Source: Planctomycetota bacterium
GTDB lineage: Bacteria > Planctomycetota > SZUA-567 > H5-PLA8
Assembly (NCBI GenBank): GCA_015075375.1
Contig: JABTUM010000002.1
Coordinates: 1,475,393 to 1,539,392 of the forward strand
Direction: 5' to 3'
Length of the DNA stretch: 64,000 bases
Positions within the stretch are counted from its first letter, which is position 1. Each line of letters begins with the position of its first letter. A program made the position numbers and the translations under genes. Below are positions 1 to 7,464 of this stretch, piece by piece. A model generated the notes under the pieces. It made no database searches. It had not been told where the DNA came from and worked only from the letters and a program-made list of their open reading frames with translations.

Positions 1-1
1 G

Positions 2-994
2 CGCATTGAAGTTGAATACAAGAAGATCGAGCAGGCGGAACGGATGCAGCAGGGCGCGCAGAATCACGCCGCGCAGCAGGCCCAGCGCGAGCGCGATTAC
101 CGGGACGAGGTATGGCGCCGCGATCCGGCCAATCGGATCAAAGAGCACGTGAACAAGGTGCTTGGTGCGATCCTGGCCGGCGGGCAACCCGCGCAGGCCG
201 GAAGCGATGCCGGCGAGATGGAGGAAGCGGACCGGCTGATGCAGGAAAACCCGCACCTGTGGATGGACGACGCGCAGGAACCGGGCTATGCGAATGCGTC
301 TTACGCCGGACCGCAGGCGGAAGCCGGCGCGGTCAATCCAGTGTTGGGGAGGATCCTGAATACCGGCAACCCTGGCGCGCCTTCCGCCGGCGGCGGCGCG
401 GACGACTTGACTCGGCAGCTTGACGCGCTGGCCCCGTTCATTCCGGGCTACAAGTCCGCTTCCCAGCGGGAACTGGATGCGCTGGAAGTGGACGCCAAGC
501 GCGAAGAGTTGACTCGGCGCAAGGAAGGGAAGCTGTCTCCCGTCGAGGAACGCCAGAAGCAGACCGAAGCGAATCAACTCGCTCAAAAGTACGTGTACGA
601 CGGTGCGAGCACGGAAGATGCGATCGCACAAGCGGCAGCCGAAACGGGCGTGGAAGCGGAGAAGATTCGCGCGCCGCGCATTTCGACCGATCCCGCCGCG
701 ATTGCGAAGACCGGTCAGAAGCTGGGCTTCGAATCCGACTTCGCCGCGTTCAAGGCGGCGATGGACGTGGTTATCGACCGCTCCCCGCCCGAAGGAATCA
801 ATATCACGATGTTCGGGAACAAGGACAGCATGGATAAGCGCATGTTCAAGACCGCGCTGATCGACGATCCGCAGTACAAGAATTCTCGCCGCTTCGAACT
901 GACCAAGGAACTGATTTCGCGCGGCTACCCGGAACCGCAGGCGCGCAAGATCGTGGATCGGTACGTGTCCGATACCCGACTGGCCAAGAAGTAA
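2..994 (+). CDS. Hypothetical element protein, 5' end outside window
   Basis: The reading frame is open from base 2 with no stop before the first in-window ATG at 44 (codons read RIEVEYKKIEQAER then Met), so this is most likely the C-terminal part of a longer protein whose start lies left of the window. The visible part (about 330 residues) is rich in Ala, Gln, Glu and Gly, has no membrane segment, and contains charged helical stretches (around residues 140-180) that look coiled-coil prone. I recognise no family. Position at the edge of an integrative element with phage-like small genes suggests a structural or scaffold-like phage/element protein, but that is inference only. It is followed 14 bases later by the next gene on the same strand. 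Confidence 0.6.
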   Translation, partial: RIEVEYKKIEQAERMQQGAQNHAAQQAQRERDYRDEVWRRDPANRIKEHVNKVLGAILAGGQPAQAGSDAGEMEEADRLMQENPHLWMDDAQEPGYANASYAGPQAEAGAVNPVLGRILNTGNPGAPSAGGGADDLTRQLDALAPFIPGYKSASQRELDALEVDAKREELTRRKEGKLSPVEERQKQTEANQLAQKYVYDGASTEDAIAQAAAETGVEAEKIRAPRISTDPAAIAKTGQKLGFESDFAAFKAAMDVVIDRSPPEGINITMFGNKDSMDKRMFKTALIDDPQYKNSRRFELTKELISRGYPEPQARKIVDRYVSDTRLAKK

Positions 995-1008
995 GCGAGG
1001 GGCACGAA

Positions 1009-1491
1009 ATGGAAACGAAGCCGGTCGTTATCGAGGCTCACGCCTTCATCTTGAAGGATGCGGCCGGGCGCCAGCGCGCGAGTCTGGATGCGCGCGGCGA
1101 TCAATGCGGCTTGCGCTTGTACGACGAACGCGGCCGGCTGGGCTTGCTGGCGTCCGTGAACGAGGACGGCGCGCACCTGCTGATTCAGGACGCGCGCAGC
1201 GAAGGAGCCTTGCAAGTGGCCGCGTGCATGGGTGCGGCGCGCATCTCGCTTTCCGATTCGTCGGGGCGGGTGCGCGCGGTGCTCTGCATGCCGGCCAAGG
1301 GCATCCCGCTCTTGGAGATTCACGACGCCAAGGGGCGGTATTCCGGCGCGCTTTGGTTGAACCTGGACGGCGCGCCGGTGCTGATCGGCAAGGATGAGGC
1401 GATGCCGCTTCCACCAAGGGCGGCGGCCGGGAAATGGGAGCGCATCAAGCAGGCTTGGGCGCGGCTCTGGCGAATAGCGGAACCGGCTTAG
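1009..1491 (+). CDS. Hypothetical repeat protein, element 1
   Basis: A 160-residue protein built from about four short repeats of the type F/L-x-x-D-x-x-G-R-x-R-A-x-L (for example ILKDAAGRQRASLDA and LSDSSGRVRAVL), which predicts repeated beta-hairpins such as those in tail-associated or beta-helical proteins. The last 30 residues are a basic/aromatic helix. No signal peptide or catalytic motif is visible. It lies 14 bases after the preceding gene and starts with ATG after an AGCGAGGGG ribosome-binding region, so the two are probably co-transcribed. Function unknown. A role in an element or phage particle is only a guess. Confidence 0.6.
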   Translation: METKPVVIEAHAFILKDAAGRQRASLDARGDQCGLRLYDERGRLGLLASVNEDGAHLLIQDARSEGALQVAACMGAARISLSDSSGRVRAVLCMPAKGIPLLEIHDAKGRYSGALWLNLDGAPVLIGKDEAMPLPPRAAAGKWERIKQAWARLWRIAEPA

Positions 1492-1492
1492 G

Positions 1493-1657
1493 CTACTCGC
1501 CTTTGCCAACTTCCTTTTCGAAGTCTGCTTTCTGACGGCCGGACCATCGGCCCAGCTTGCGAGCAATCCAAGGCATGCAGACGTAGGCGAAGAACGCTCC
1601 GAAGATCAAGAGAAGTACAATCTCTTGCGCTCCGATATTCTGAACGAACGCGATCAT
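1493..1657 (-). CDS. Small single-pass membrane protein, TatA-like
   Basis: On the minus strand a 54-codon ORF starts with ATG at 1657 after a GGGGGAAATT ribosome-binding site and ends at TAG 1493. The product has a short polar N-terminus, IG-x-QE, one hydrophobic helix (about residues 13-28), a Pro-Trp hinge, an amphipathic stretch IARKLGRW, and a charged tail DFEKEVGKGE. That layout is the one seen in TatA/TatB components of the twin-arginine translocase. The FG pair lies within the helix rather than directly before the amphipathic helix, so the match is imperfect. It could instead be an unrelated phage-type small membrane protein (holin-like). It is convergent with the upstream hypothetical gene, separated by 1 base. 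Confidence 0.5.
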   Translation of the reverse strand: MIAFVQNIGAQEIVLLLIFGAFFAYVCMPWIARKLGRWSGRQKADFEKEVGKGE

Positions 1658-1864
1658 AATTTCCCCCGATCTGGATTCGAACGCGCGGCAGTGTAGCGGC
1701 TTGGGCGCTGGAATGACAAGGGGCTAGGGTCAGCGGAGGAATTAGCCGATACCCGCCGGCGCTTGCCAGCACGTCTTAAAAGGTGTACTTTTTGAACAAG
1801 GGGCTTGGTCATTCAAGCTAGCAAGCCTTTCCGCCGATTAGATTTCCAGGGCGTGGGGCACCTC

Positions 1865-2557
1865 ATGACGCATTCGAATGCAATTCTAGGGACGGGTGTC
1901 TATACCGTACCTGAAGCACGACGCTTGACCGGCGTATCTGTCGGCCGCATTCGTCGTTGGATGGATGGTTACGCCTATTCATCAAGTGGAGTTGAGATCA
2001 AGCGTCCGCCTGTTTGGAAGCCCGCTCTTCCAAAGGTTGGTGGACAACTTGCACTTGGCTTCAGGGATTTAATGGAAGTGCGCGTTTATGACTCGTTTTT
2101 AAGCGAAGGAGTCTCCTGGCATACACTGCATTTGGTCGCTGCAAGGGCAAAGGATCTCCTTAACGGCGAGTACCCACTATCGCATCGACGTTTTAAGACC
2201 GATGGCCTAACCATCTATTCAGAGTCTGTTCATGAGACCGGGCAGAAAGTCCTTCTCGATCTAAAAAGCGCACAGCACTGCTTTGATAAAGTTCTCAAGC
2301 CATACCTTAGGGATGTTGAGTTCGGTACCGACGATCTTCCTACGCAATGGTGGCCACTCGGTCAACGAAGGAAGGTGATTCTTGACCCAGAACGAAGTTT
2401 TGGACAGCCTATTGTTTCAGATGAAGGCGTGCCGACATACGTTCTGGCAAATGCATACAAGGCGATGCACGACATCGCGTCCGTAGCCGGTTGGTACGAT
2501 GTATCGGAGCGTGCGGTTGAGGATGCGATTGAGTTTGAGAGAAATCTGCCCTCTTGA
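1865..2557 (+). CDS. DUF433-domain antitoxin-like regulator with N-terminal HTH
   Basis: About 230 residues. Residues about 10-40 (YTVPEARRLTGVSVGRIRRW) form a MerR-like helix-turn-helix. The C-terminal 70 residues (VILDPERSFGQPIV ... VAGWYDVSERAVEDAIEFE) match the DUF433 fold, a small winged domain typical of antitoxins paired with PIN-like toxins. The ATG at 1865 is preferred over an upstream TTG at 1805 because homology to the HTH begins shortly after it. The gene overlaps the next one by 4 bases (TTGA at 2554), so the pair is translationally coupled. Expected role: neutralise the downstream toxin and repress its own promoter. Base composition is clearly more AT-rich than the flanking genes, a sign of separate acquisition. 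Confidence 0.8.
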   Translation: MTHSNAILGTGVYTVPEARRLTGVSVGRIRRWMDGYAYSSSGVEIKRPPVWKPALPKVGGQLALGFRDLMEVRVYDSFLSEGVSWHTLHLVAARAKDLLNGEYPLSHRRFKTDGLTIYSESVHETGQKVLLDLKSAQHCFDKVLKPYLRDVEFGTDDLPTQWWPLGQRRKVILDPERSFGQPIVSDEGVPTYVLANAYKAMHDIASVAGWYDVSERAVEDAIEFERNLPS

Positions 2558-2961
2558 AATACTTCTTCGATAACTGCATGTCGCCTTATTTAGCTAAGGC
2601 GCTACTCGTTCTTGATCCCGATAAAACCATCACGATCACGCACCTTAGGGAAAAGTTTGATGCAAACATCTCGGACGTTGATTGGCTCAACCAATTGGGA
2701 CGCGAAAAGGACTGGGTAATTGTTTCGGGCGACAACCGAATCCTTACTCGCAAGGCTGAATTGAGGGCGTGGCGAGACTCAAAAAACACAGCCTTTTTTA
2801 TGCATAAAAATTTTACGAGGCAGGGGATATGGGAAATGACCAGCGATTTCACGAAAAGATGGCCTGAGATGAAAATGAAGGCGAGTACATCCCTCAATGG
2901 AAATGGCTTTAAAACCATCCGCCTAAAACACGACGCGTTTGAGCCGGTATTTAATCAATAG
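2554..2961 (+). CDS. PIN-like domain toxin (VapC45/DUF5615-type)
   Basis: A 135-residue protein starting with TTG, overlapping the antitoxin stop by 4 bases. The N-terminus FFDNCMSPYLAKAL carries the first conserved acidic residue. DVDWLNQLG and the segment WVIVSGDNRILTRKAEL supply the further Asp residues expected in the metal site of PIN-like ribonucleases of the DUF5615/PIN_10 group. These proteins usually act as toxins cleaving RNA and pair with DUF433 antitoxins, exactly the arrangement here. AT-rich composition matches its partner. Assignment to the family is fairly secure; toxicity is inferred from context. Confidence 0.8.
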   Translation: MKYFFDNCMSPYLAKALLVLDPDKTITITHLREKFDANISDVDWLNQLGREKDWVIVSGDNRILTRKAELRAWRDSKNTAFFMHKNFTRQGIWEMTSDFTKRWPEMKMKASTSLNGNGFKTIRLKHDAFEPVFNQ

Positions 2962-3171
2962 CGTCACACGGCCGACACATAGGTCCGGCTAGCCCATTGA
3001 TAGCAACAAGATCAAGGGCACCAAAAGTGTCTTGGATATCTAATGCGTATTCGCGCGCTTTTGACAGTTCCGTTTTCGCGGACCGCTGCAATTAGGGCCT
3101 GGATAAAGTATTCGCGTGTGCCATTCCCATTCCAGGCTGGCGCTGGACGCGCCACATTGGAGGCAATCGGT

Positions 3172-3405
3172 ATGAATCTCACTACGCCCATCGGCAAGCG
3201 CGAAGTGCTGTCCTACAGAGAGGTCATGGCCATGCTGGGCCTGACCTACAACCAAGTCAAGAATCTCGTGGCAACCGGCAGGCTCAAGCGCCGATTCTCC
3301 GGCGTCTTCCCACTCCATTACGAGGATGTGAACCGGTTCATCATGGATCTGAACACGGGCCGGGTCACGCTGGGCCGCGGCTCACGGAAGAAGCAGCCGG
3401 CCTAG
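3172..3405 (+). CDS. Small HTH DNA-binding protein (excisionase-like)
   Basis: A 77-residue product if started at ATG 3172. An upstream in-frame ATG at 3043 would add 43 residues of low-quality sequence. The core VLSYREVMAMLGLTYNQVKNLVATGRLKRRFSG ... LHYEDVNRFI follows the winged-helix pattern of excisionase/AlpA-type proteins: helix-turn-helix, then a wing, then a recognition helix. Such proteins regulate element genes or direct excision. The gene stands alone between the toxin pair and a convergent small gene. Which promoter it controls cannot be told from the sequence. Confidence 0.65.
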   Translation: MNLTTPIGKREVLSYREVMAMLGLTYNQVKNLVATGRLKRRFSGVFPLHYEDVNRFIMDLNTGRVTLGRGSRKKQPA

Positions 3406-3512
3406 GCTTCCTTTACGCCAAGCCCGCGTTCTAGCGCTTGGCGCGCGGCTTCGGCGCGGCTTACCCCGTCCTTGGATGCGCGCGCGTCCAGGGCGCCGAG
3501 CGTCGTTGCGTC

Positions 3513-3725
3513 CTACTTCTTGCCCTTCACGCCGTGGCGCTCCCCGGCTTCGCGAATGCAGCGCCGGACCGTTCCGGAACGAGTTTCGCTCCAGCCCTTT
3601 TCGAGCGTGCCTAGCGTTTCCATCGTCTCCCTGTCCAGAACGGCCGTTATCGTTGTGGAGCCGCCCGGCATTCCCTTCCGGCCTGCGCCAGGCCGCGCCC
3701 CGCCGTGAGCTTTCTTCTTAGCCAT
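3513..3725 (-). CDS. Small basic protein, possible RHH/CopG-like regulator
   Basis: A 70-residue minus-strand protein with an N-terminal GGARPGAGRK motif, commonly seen at the start of small phage and plasmid DNA-binding proteins, followed by a strand (STTITAVLD) and two helices (ETMETLGTLEKG, RSGTVRRCIREAG) compatible with a ribbon-helix-helix fold. The ATG at 3725 is preceded by AAAGGATGATCC, a good ribosome-binding site. It is transcribed away from the gene starting at 3886, so the AT-rich gap between them is a divergent control region that this protein might bind. Function inferred, not proved. Confidence 0.6.
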   Translation of the reverse strand: MAKKKAHGGARPGAGRKGMPGGSTTITAVLDRETMETLGTLEKGWSETRSGTVRRCIREAGERHGVKGKK

Positions 3726-3824
3726 GGATCATCCTTTCCCCCAGCTTGAAAAACTATTACCACACGGGAACGGCCTGGCCAGACTCAAACTTAAGTGAAA
3801 TTGAAAAGATAATACAGATTCATC

Positions 3825-3854
3825 TTGATTTACTATTATTTTATCATGTATAGT
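3825..3854 (+). promoter_or_regulatory. Candidate sigma70-type promoter
   Basis: TTGATT at 3825-3830 and TATAGT at 3849-3854 are separated by 18 bases in an AT-rich island inside an otherwise GC-rich region. Transcription from here would start around 3861 and read the operon that begins at 3886. This argues for the ATG at 3886 (with AAGGAG at 3870-3875) rather than the ATG at 3859. Confidence 0.5.
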
Positions 3855-3885
3855 TCCCATGAACGCAGCGCAAGGAGCTTCATTC

Positions 3886-4242
3886 ATGACGCCAATGCCC
3901 AACTACTCCGAACGAACCGCGCACGCGCCGAATACCCCGGCCTTGGTGCAGGCGGTCGGCTGGATGGTGGCCGGAGCGCACGAGGCCAGCGCGCGGGCGA
4001 ACGAAGGCCCGCATCCGGCCCGGCATCGGCACGCGGCGACCGTGAACGCCAACGCGGCGGGCGAGTTGCGCCGCGCGATCCTGATTCAGCTTCGCACCGG
4101 AACGAAGCGCCCGGATTTCCTGGTGTGGCTGCACCGGGCGGCGCGCTTCCATCTCCTGCTTGCCCGCGCGCACCGGGAGCGCGCACAGGCCCGGCCCTTG
4201 ATGGCCGCGAGCCTTCCGGTTTTCGCTGCTGCTGCCGACTGA
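3886..4242 (+). CDS. Hypothetical element protein
   Basis: About 118 residues, Ala/Arg-rich, mostly helical, without recognisable motif or membrane segment. The ATG at 3886 has AAGGAG 10 bases upstream. The in-frame ATG at 3859 is rejected because it lies upstream of the expected transcript start. The central part (ILIQLRTGTKRPDFLVWLHRAARFH) looks like an amphipathic helix pair. It is the first gene of a plus-strand run of small element genes (to 6078). No function can be named. Confidence 0.55.
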   Translation: MTPMPNYSERTAHAPNTPALVQAVGWMVAGAHEASARANEGPHPARHRHAATVNANAAGELRRAILIQLRTGTKRPDFLVWLHRAARFHLLLARAHRERAQARPLMAASLPVFAAAAD

Positions 4243-4269
4243 ATCCCAAGCCCAAGAGGAACGCACGCT

Positions 4270-4785
4270 ATGACCGCTCCCCTGCCCTTGCGCACGCTTG
4301 ACCCTGATCGGACCTACTTCCCGGCGCTGCCGGATTTGACGGCCGATCAGGTCACGCGCGCGCCGTTCATGGCCAAGGCTAGAGGCTGGTGCATGTGGCC
4401 GAACCTATGGAGTGAGGACGCGGTTTTGTTCCAGCGCGCATCCTTGGCGCTCTGTACAGGCCAAGGCGCGCCCGTGGGTCGGGAGCTTGCCCGTTGGGAA
4501 GCGCTGCACGGGAAGATCGTGGCCGTTCTGGTAAACGGCCGACCGAACGTTAAGCGGCTGCATATCGGCGCGGGCCGCTTCGATTGGGCACTGATGCCCG
4601 ATAACCCATGGAGCCGGTTTGAGCACGTAGCGGACGGCAATCGGTGCTCCCGTTTCAATCTGCACGTGTACGGCGTGGCCGTGGGCGTGCTTCCTAGTCC
4701 GCGCGATCGTGACCGGCTGCCCCTGGAACTTCGAAGCGAATTTGACCGGCTGGCGCCTTCGCGCGGCTGGACCGTGGAAGCGTAG
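4270..4785 (+). CDS. S24/LexA-type peptidase-fold protein with Cys at the nucleophile position
   Basis: A 171-residue protein with no N-terminal DNA-binding domain. Residues 38-52 (RGWCMWPNLWSEDAV) align with the serine-containing box of LexA/UmuD/repressor C-terminal domains, usually G-D-S-M-x-P-x-x-x-x-G-D-x-V. Here Cys41 (codon TGC) replaces Ser. Lys95 in GRPNVKRL is at the place of the general-base Lys, and MPDNPWSRF matches the usual downstream P-D-N-P box. The family performs self-cleavage or peptidase action in SOS-type regulation. A Ser-to-Cys change could leave a weaker nucleophile or an inactive domain. It follows a 27-base gap with a ribosome-binding site (AAGAGGAA). Confidence 0.65.
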   Translation: MTAPLPLRTLDPDRTYFPALPDLTADQVTRAPFMAKARGWCMWPNLWSEDAVLFQRASLALCTGQGAPVGRELARWEALHGKIVAVLVNGRPNVKRLHIGAGRFDWALMPDNPWSRFEHVADGNRCSRFNLHVYGVAVGVLPSPRDRDRLPLELRSEFDRLAPSRGWTVEA

Positions 4786-4813
4786 GACCAACCCCCAACA
4801 AGGAGCTTGACCC

Positions 4814-5407
4814 ATGCCGACCGAAACGAAGATTCATCCGGCCTTGCTGCCCCTCGTGGACCTGTGCGCGCGCGATCCGGAAGCCGCGGCTTGGGCACTC
4901 TGGCGCGGCGGGCACGAAGATAGCACCGAAGCGCCGGAAGCGGCGCGCGCGGCTTGTATCGAGGCCGCGGCGCGGATCGTGGAAGCGCTGCCGAATCCCG
5001 ACCCCAAGCTGGCCGAATGGGTCATGTGGGATGCAGCCTACCGCGGCGATCCCGCGAAGCGCCGGGAGCGCTGGGAGCGCCGGCTTGCGGTCGTCCGCTC
5101 CCAAGGGCAGGAGCCGGGAGACGCGGCGGCGTACTTCGCGCTATGGCTGCATGAACAGGGCGAGCACGCGGCGGCGCTCTATCCCTTGATCGAGTGGGCG
5201 GAATGGTTCATCCGTGACGGCGGCGGATTTCCGTCCAGCATCGGCGCGGAAGATCATTGGAAGTTCATCCGCGCGGCTAAGGACGCGGGCGCGCCGAAAG
5301 CGCTGGTGCGGCGGGCGGAAGCACTGGCCCGCAAAGTCGAGCATGAGGACAAGCGCCGGGGCGATGCGATCCGCGCGCGATTCGAGCGAAAGGCGGTGCG
5401 CGCGTGA
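4814..5407 (+). CDS. Hypothetical helical element protein
   Basis: A 197-residue, Ala/Glu/Arg-rich protein, predicted to be all-alpha with repeated short helices (ARDPEAAAWALWRGG, LAEWVMWDAAYRGD, AAYFALWLHEQGEH), reminiscent of HEAT- or TPR-like packing but with no clear consensus. No signal or membrane segment. AAGGAG lies 9 bases before the ATG. Its stop overlaps the next start by 4 bases (GTGA at 5404), so the two products are probably made together. Function unknown. Confidence 0.6.
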   Translation: MPTETKIHPALLPLVDLCARDPEAAAWALWRGGHEDSTEAPEAARAACIEAAARIVEALPNPDPKLAEWVMWDAAYRGDPAKRRERWERRLAVVRSQGQEPGDAAAYFALWLHEQGEHAAALYPLIEWAEWFIRDGGGFPSSIGAEDHWKFIRAAKDAGAPKALVRRAEALARKVEHEDKRRGDAIRARFERKAVRA

Positions 5408-6078
5408 GAGACGAAGACCTGCACCCCGAGTTGCGCGAGTTCCGAGAATGGCAGCGCAGCCCTTCAAAAGCTAATGAGCGACCCAAGCGCAGGGCAAGCC
5501 CTGAGTCCATCGAGCGGGCAGCAGCAGCGCGGGCCGCGAACGCGGAAGCGAGGCGCAAGGCTAAGGTTGCGTGGGAGGCCGAGCGCTACCGGTTGGCAAG
5601 CCTTCCCATATCGAGCTTGGTTTCCGAGATTACGGCGCGGACGCGAGCGTTCGTGTTTGTAGGCGTTTCAGGCAATCCCGAACGGACGGAGATATTTATC
5701 GAGGGGCAAGACTTCGCGCTAGGCGAGCTAATGACGGTCTTCAACCTCGTATGCGAAAAGCCGCCGGCTGATGGGTGGTGGGGATCTTCAAGCTGCTACT
5801 GGAGCGCCTACGCCTGGACCCATAATTTTGGGGGAAGGGATGAAGGCGCACAGGCTTTCGGGGTTGCAGTCAAGTATCCCGGCATTCACCAGTTGGCGGA
5901 GTTGGGGCGCCGGTATGAACTAGCCTGGGGCGTGATTTCAACCGGGAATGACTACGAGTGGTCGCTTGCCACCAATGGAATCGGGCGCAAGCTTCCGGCC
6001 ATCGGCAGCACGAAGCCCGGCGCTAGCGAGGTAGCATGGTTAAAGGCTTTGGCCGCGTATCGGAAGCGGATGGGCTGA
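5404..6078 (+). CDS. Hypothetical element protein
   Basis: A 224-residue protein beginning with GTG in a 4-bp overlap with the preceding gene. The first 60 residues are a charged Arg/Glu/Ala helix. The rest is a mixed alpha/beta domain with several Trp and Gly residues (GWWGSSSCYWSAYAWTHNFGG) and no motif I recognise. It ends the plus-strand gene run before the structured region at 6096-6246. Confidence 0.55.
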   Translation: MRDEDLHPELREFREWQRSPSKANERPKRRASPESIERAAAARAANAEARRKAKVAWEAERYRLASLPISSLVSEITARTRAFVFVGVSGNPERTEIFIEGQDFALGELMTVFNLVCEKPPADGWWGSSSCYWSAYAWTHNFGGRDEGAQAFGVAVKYPGIHQLAELGRRYELAWGVISTGNDYEWSLATNGIGRKLPAIGSTKPGASEVAWLKALAAYRKRMG

Positions 6079-6095
6079 TTTTCCGCGCGGAAATG

Positions 6096-6246
6096 TGATA
6101 CAATTTGGCATGCGCCCGGCACTCATCCGGGCGTGACCTTGCGCGAAGAGACAACCGATTGTCCCGCCCCGAGGGGAGCCGGCGAGCGAAAGCCCGGCGC
6201 TTTGGACCGCCCGGTCCGGAGATGAGACCCCGACCGGGGCGGGCCT
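6096..6246 (+). ncRNA. Candidate promoter plus structured leader or small RNA
   Basis: An extended -10 element TGATACAAT (6096-6104) predicts transcription from about 6111. The next 135 bases carry no ORF and fold well on inspection: hairpin 6113-6119/6127-6133 (CGCCCGG/CCGGGCG, 7-base loop), hairpin 6204-6208/6213-6217, and an 8-bp long-range helix CCCGCCCC (6163-6170) with GGGGCGGG (6236-6243). Local alternatives CCCCGAGGGG and CCCCGACCGGGG compete with the long helix, as in attenuators or switches. It lies directly ahead of the gene at 6262, so it may be its leader. I cannot assign a known RNA class. Confidence 0.35.
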
Positions 6247-6261
6247 TTGATCGGTGCGCGC

Positions 6262-6498
6262 ATGAAACACGCAATAGCGGAGATTCTCGGCAAGACCGTT
6301 TCGGGCGTGGTCGTGAAAGAGAACGGCCGGCCGCCACATACCCAAGTGTTTCTGATGTTCCGGGACGGGACTCATTACGAACTGTATGGCGAGTACTTCA
6401 CCGGCGCGGGCGGCGTGGATCGCGGAACGGCCGAGGAAATCAAGAGTAAAGGTCAACCCGGCGGCAAGATCGTCTTTGAAGTGCACGAAGGCGCGTAG
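6262..6498 (+). CDS. Hypothetical small element protein
   Basis: A 78-residue product from ATG 6262 (a TTG five codons upstream is possible). It contains beta-strand-rich segments KTVSGVVVKENGRPP, QVFLMFRDGTHYELYG and a C-terminal KIVFEVHEG, with no catalytic motif. It follows the possible structured leader at 6096-6246 and is 13 bases ahead of the next gene. Function unknown. Confidence 0.5.
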   Translation: MKHAIAEILGKTVSGVVVKENGRPPHTQVFLMFRDGTHYELYGEYFTGAGGVDRGTAEEIKSKGQPGGKIVFEVHEGA

Positions 6499-6511
6499 GA
6501 GCGGCGAGAGA

Positions 6512-7126
6512 ATGGCTGGCGCTTGGGAAATTCGATACCACAATCGAACAGTAGAGCTATCGCTCAACTGCCCGAACAATCTGCTTTCAGCAGTGGAACG
6601 ACTCGCAAGGCATTCCTTCCCGAAAGCATTGAGGCAATTGGGGGACGGGCGCGGGCTCGTGCTCCATGTTTCGGATGCAGACCTCAGGGACTTTGCTATT
6701 GCCGCGATACGTGAGCAAGATTCTCAACTTTCCAAATACGGTTTTCCAACGGCAGAAGTCCAACGCGCGCTCCGAAAGTTTCCAGATCGTGTCACGGCGC
6801 CCGATGTGGATGCTTTAGAAGAGGCGCTTGTTACGATTCGGGTATATGTGAGGCAAGCCGGGGAGCAGCTCGCGCCGGCCGGAATGATTCCCATTTCGCT
6901 GACTGAGTTCCTCGGGGGAAAGCACAAAGACGGGAAGACGCGCAAAAAGGTCAGGGAGGCCTTCTCGAAATGGCTTCGGAGAAATAAAAGCGAACTGAAG
7001 CCCGTGCAACCGGGGCGAAAAGCCAAGAAGAATGAGAAAGGCGGATCGGCAGCCCTTTTCCGGGCCGAAGACCTTGAGGCGGCTTGGGCGGAGTATCAAA
7101 AAGCGGGGACAAGAGCAGGACAGTAG
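6512..7126 (+). CDS. Hypothetical element protein with C-terminal winged-helix-like region
   Basis: A 204-residue protein from ATG 6512, preceded by GGAGCGGCGAGAG. An upstream ATG in the same frame would overlap the previous gene and adds only arginine-rich sequence. The N-terminal half is alpha/beta. The C-terminal part (ISLTEFLGGKHKDGKTRKKVREAFSKWLRRNKSELKP) is strongly basic and helical, which suggests nucleic-acid binding. No family recognised. Confidence 0.5.
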   Translation: MAGAWEIRYHNRTVELSLNCPNNLLSAVERLARHSFPKALRQLGDGRGLVLHVSDADLRDFAIAAIREQDSQLSKYGFPTAEVQRALRKFPDRVTAPDVDALEEALVTIRVYVRQAGEQLAPAGMIPISLTEFLGGKHKDGKTRKKVREAFSKWLRRNKSELKPVQPGRKAKKNEKGGSAALFRAEDLEAAWAEYQKAGTRAGQ

Positions 7127-7214
7127 GGACACGAAGCAGGACAGTAAGGACACCCCTATTTATTAGAGTTTTGAATGCGTGTACATCGGCTGAAGCAAGG
7201 TCGAGGGTACGCGC

Positions 7215-7397
7215 ATGGCGGAACTTCTTAAGCCCGATGAACTGGCCGATCGGCTGAAGGTTTCGACGGGCACCATTACTAAGTGGCGCAAGGCTGGCAT
7301 CGTGCCTGCCATTCGAATCAATGCGACCACCTACCGATACGACTACACATCGGTTCTAGACGCGCTTAAGCGCCGAAGTCAACTCGCGGCAGTTTGA
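7215..7397 (+). CDS. Excisionase/MerR-type HTH protein
   Basis: A 60-residue protein consisting of one winged helix-turn-helix: LKPDELADRLKVSTGTITKWRKAGIVP followed by a wing with AIRINATTYRYD. This is the layout of the HTH_17 (excisionase family) proteins that set element gene expression or assist recombination. It lies ahead of the replication genes at 7465 and 8007, and may control them. A hairpin at 7408-7427 follows its stop. Confidence 0.7.
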   Translation: MAELLKPDELADRLKVSTGTITKWRKAGIVPAIRINATTYRYDYTSVLDALKRRSQLAAV

Positions 7398-7407
7398 AAA
7401 AGAAAAA

Positions 7408-7427
7408 GCCCCGGCTGTAACCGGGGC
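7408..7427 (-). terminator. Hairpin, terminator-like on minus strand
   Basis: GCCCCGG (7408-7414) and CCGGGGC (7421-7427) form a 7-bp perfect stem with a 6-base loop. The bases just before it on the plus strand are AAAAAGAAAAA, so only minus-strand transcription would see a hairpin followed by a U-rich run. It may block antisense transcription into the HTH gene. On the plus strand it is only a hairpin. Confidence 0.4.
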
Positions 7428-7464
7428 GGAATCCTCTGCGCGGGCAGCGCGAAAGGAACGAGCG

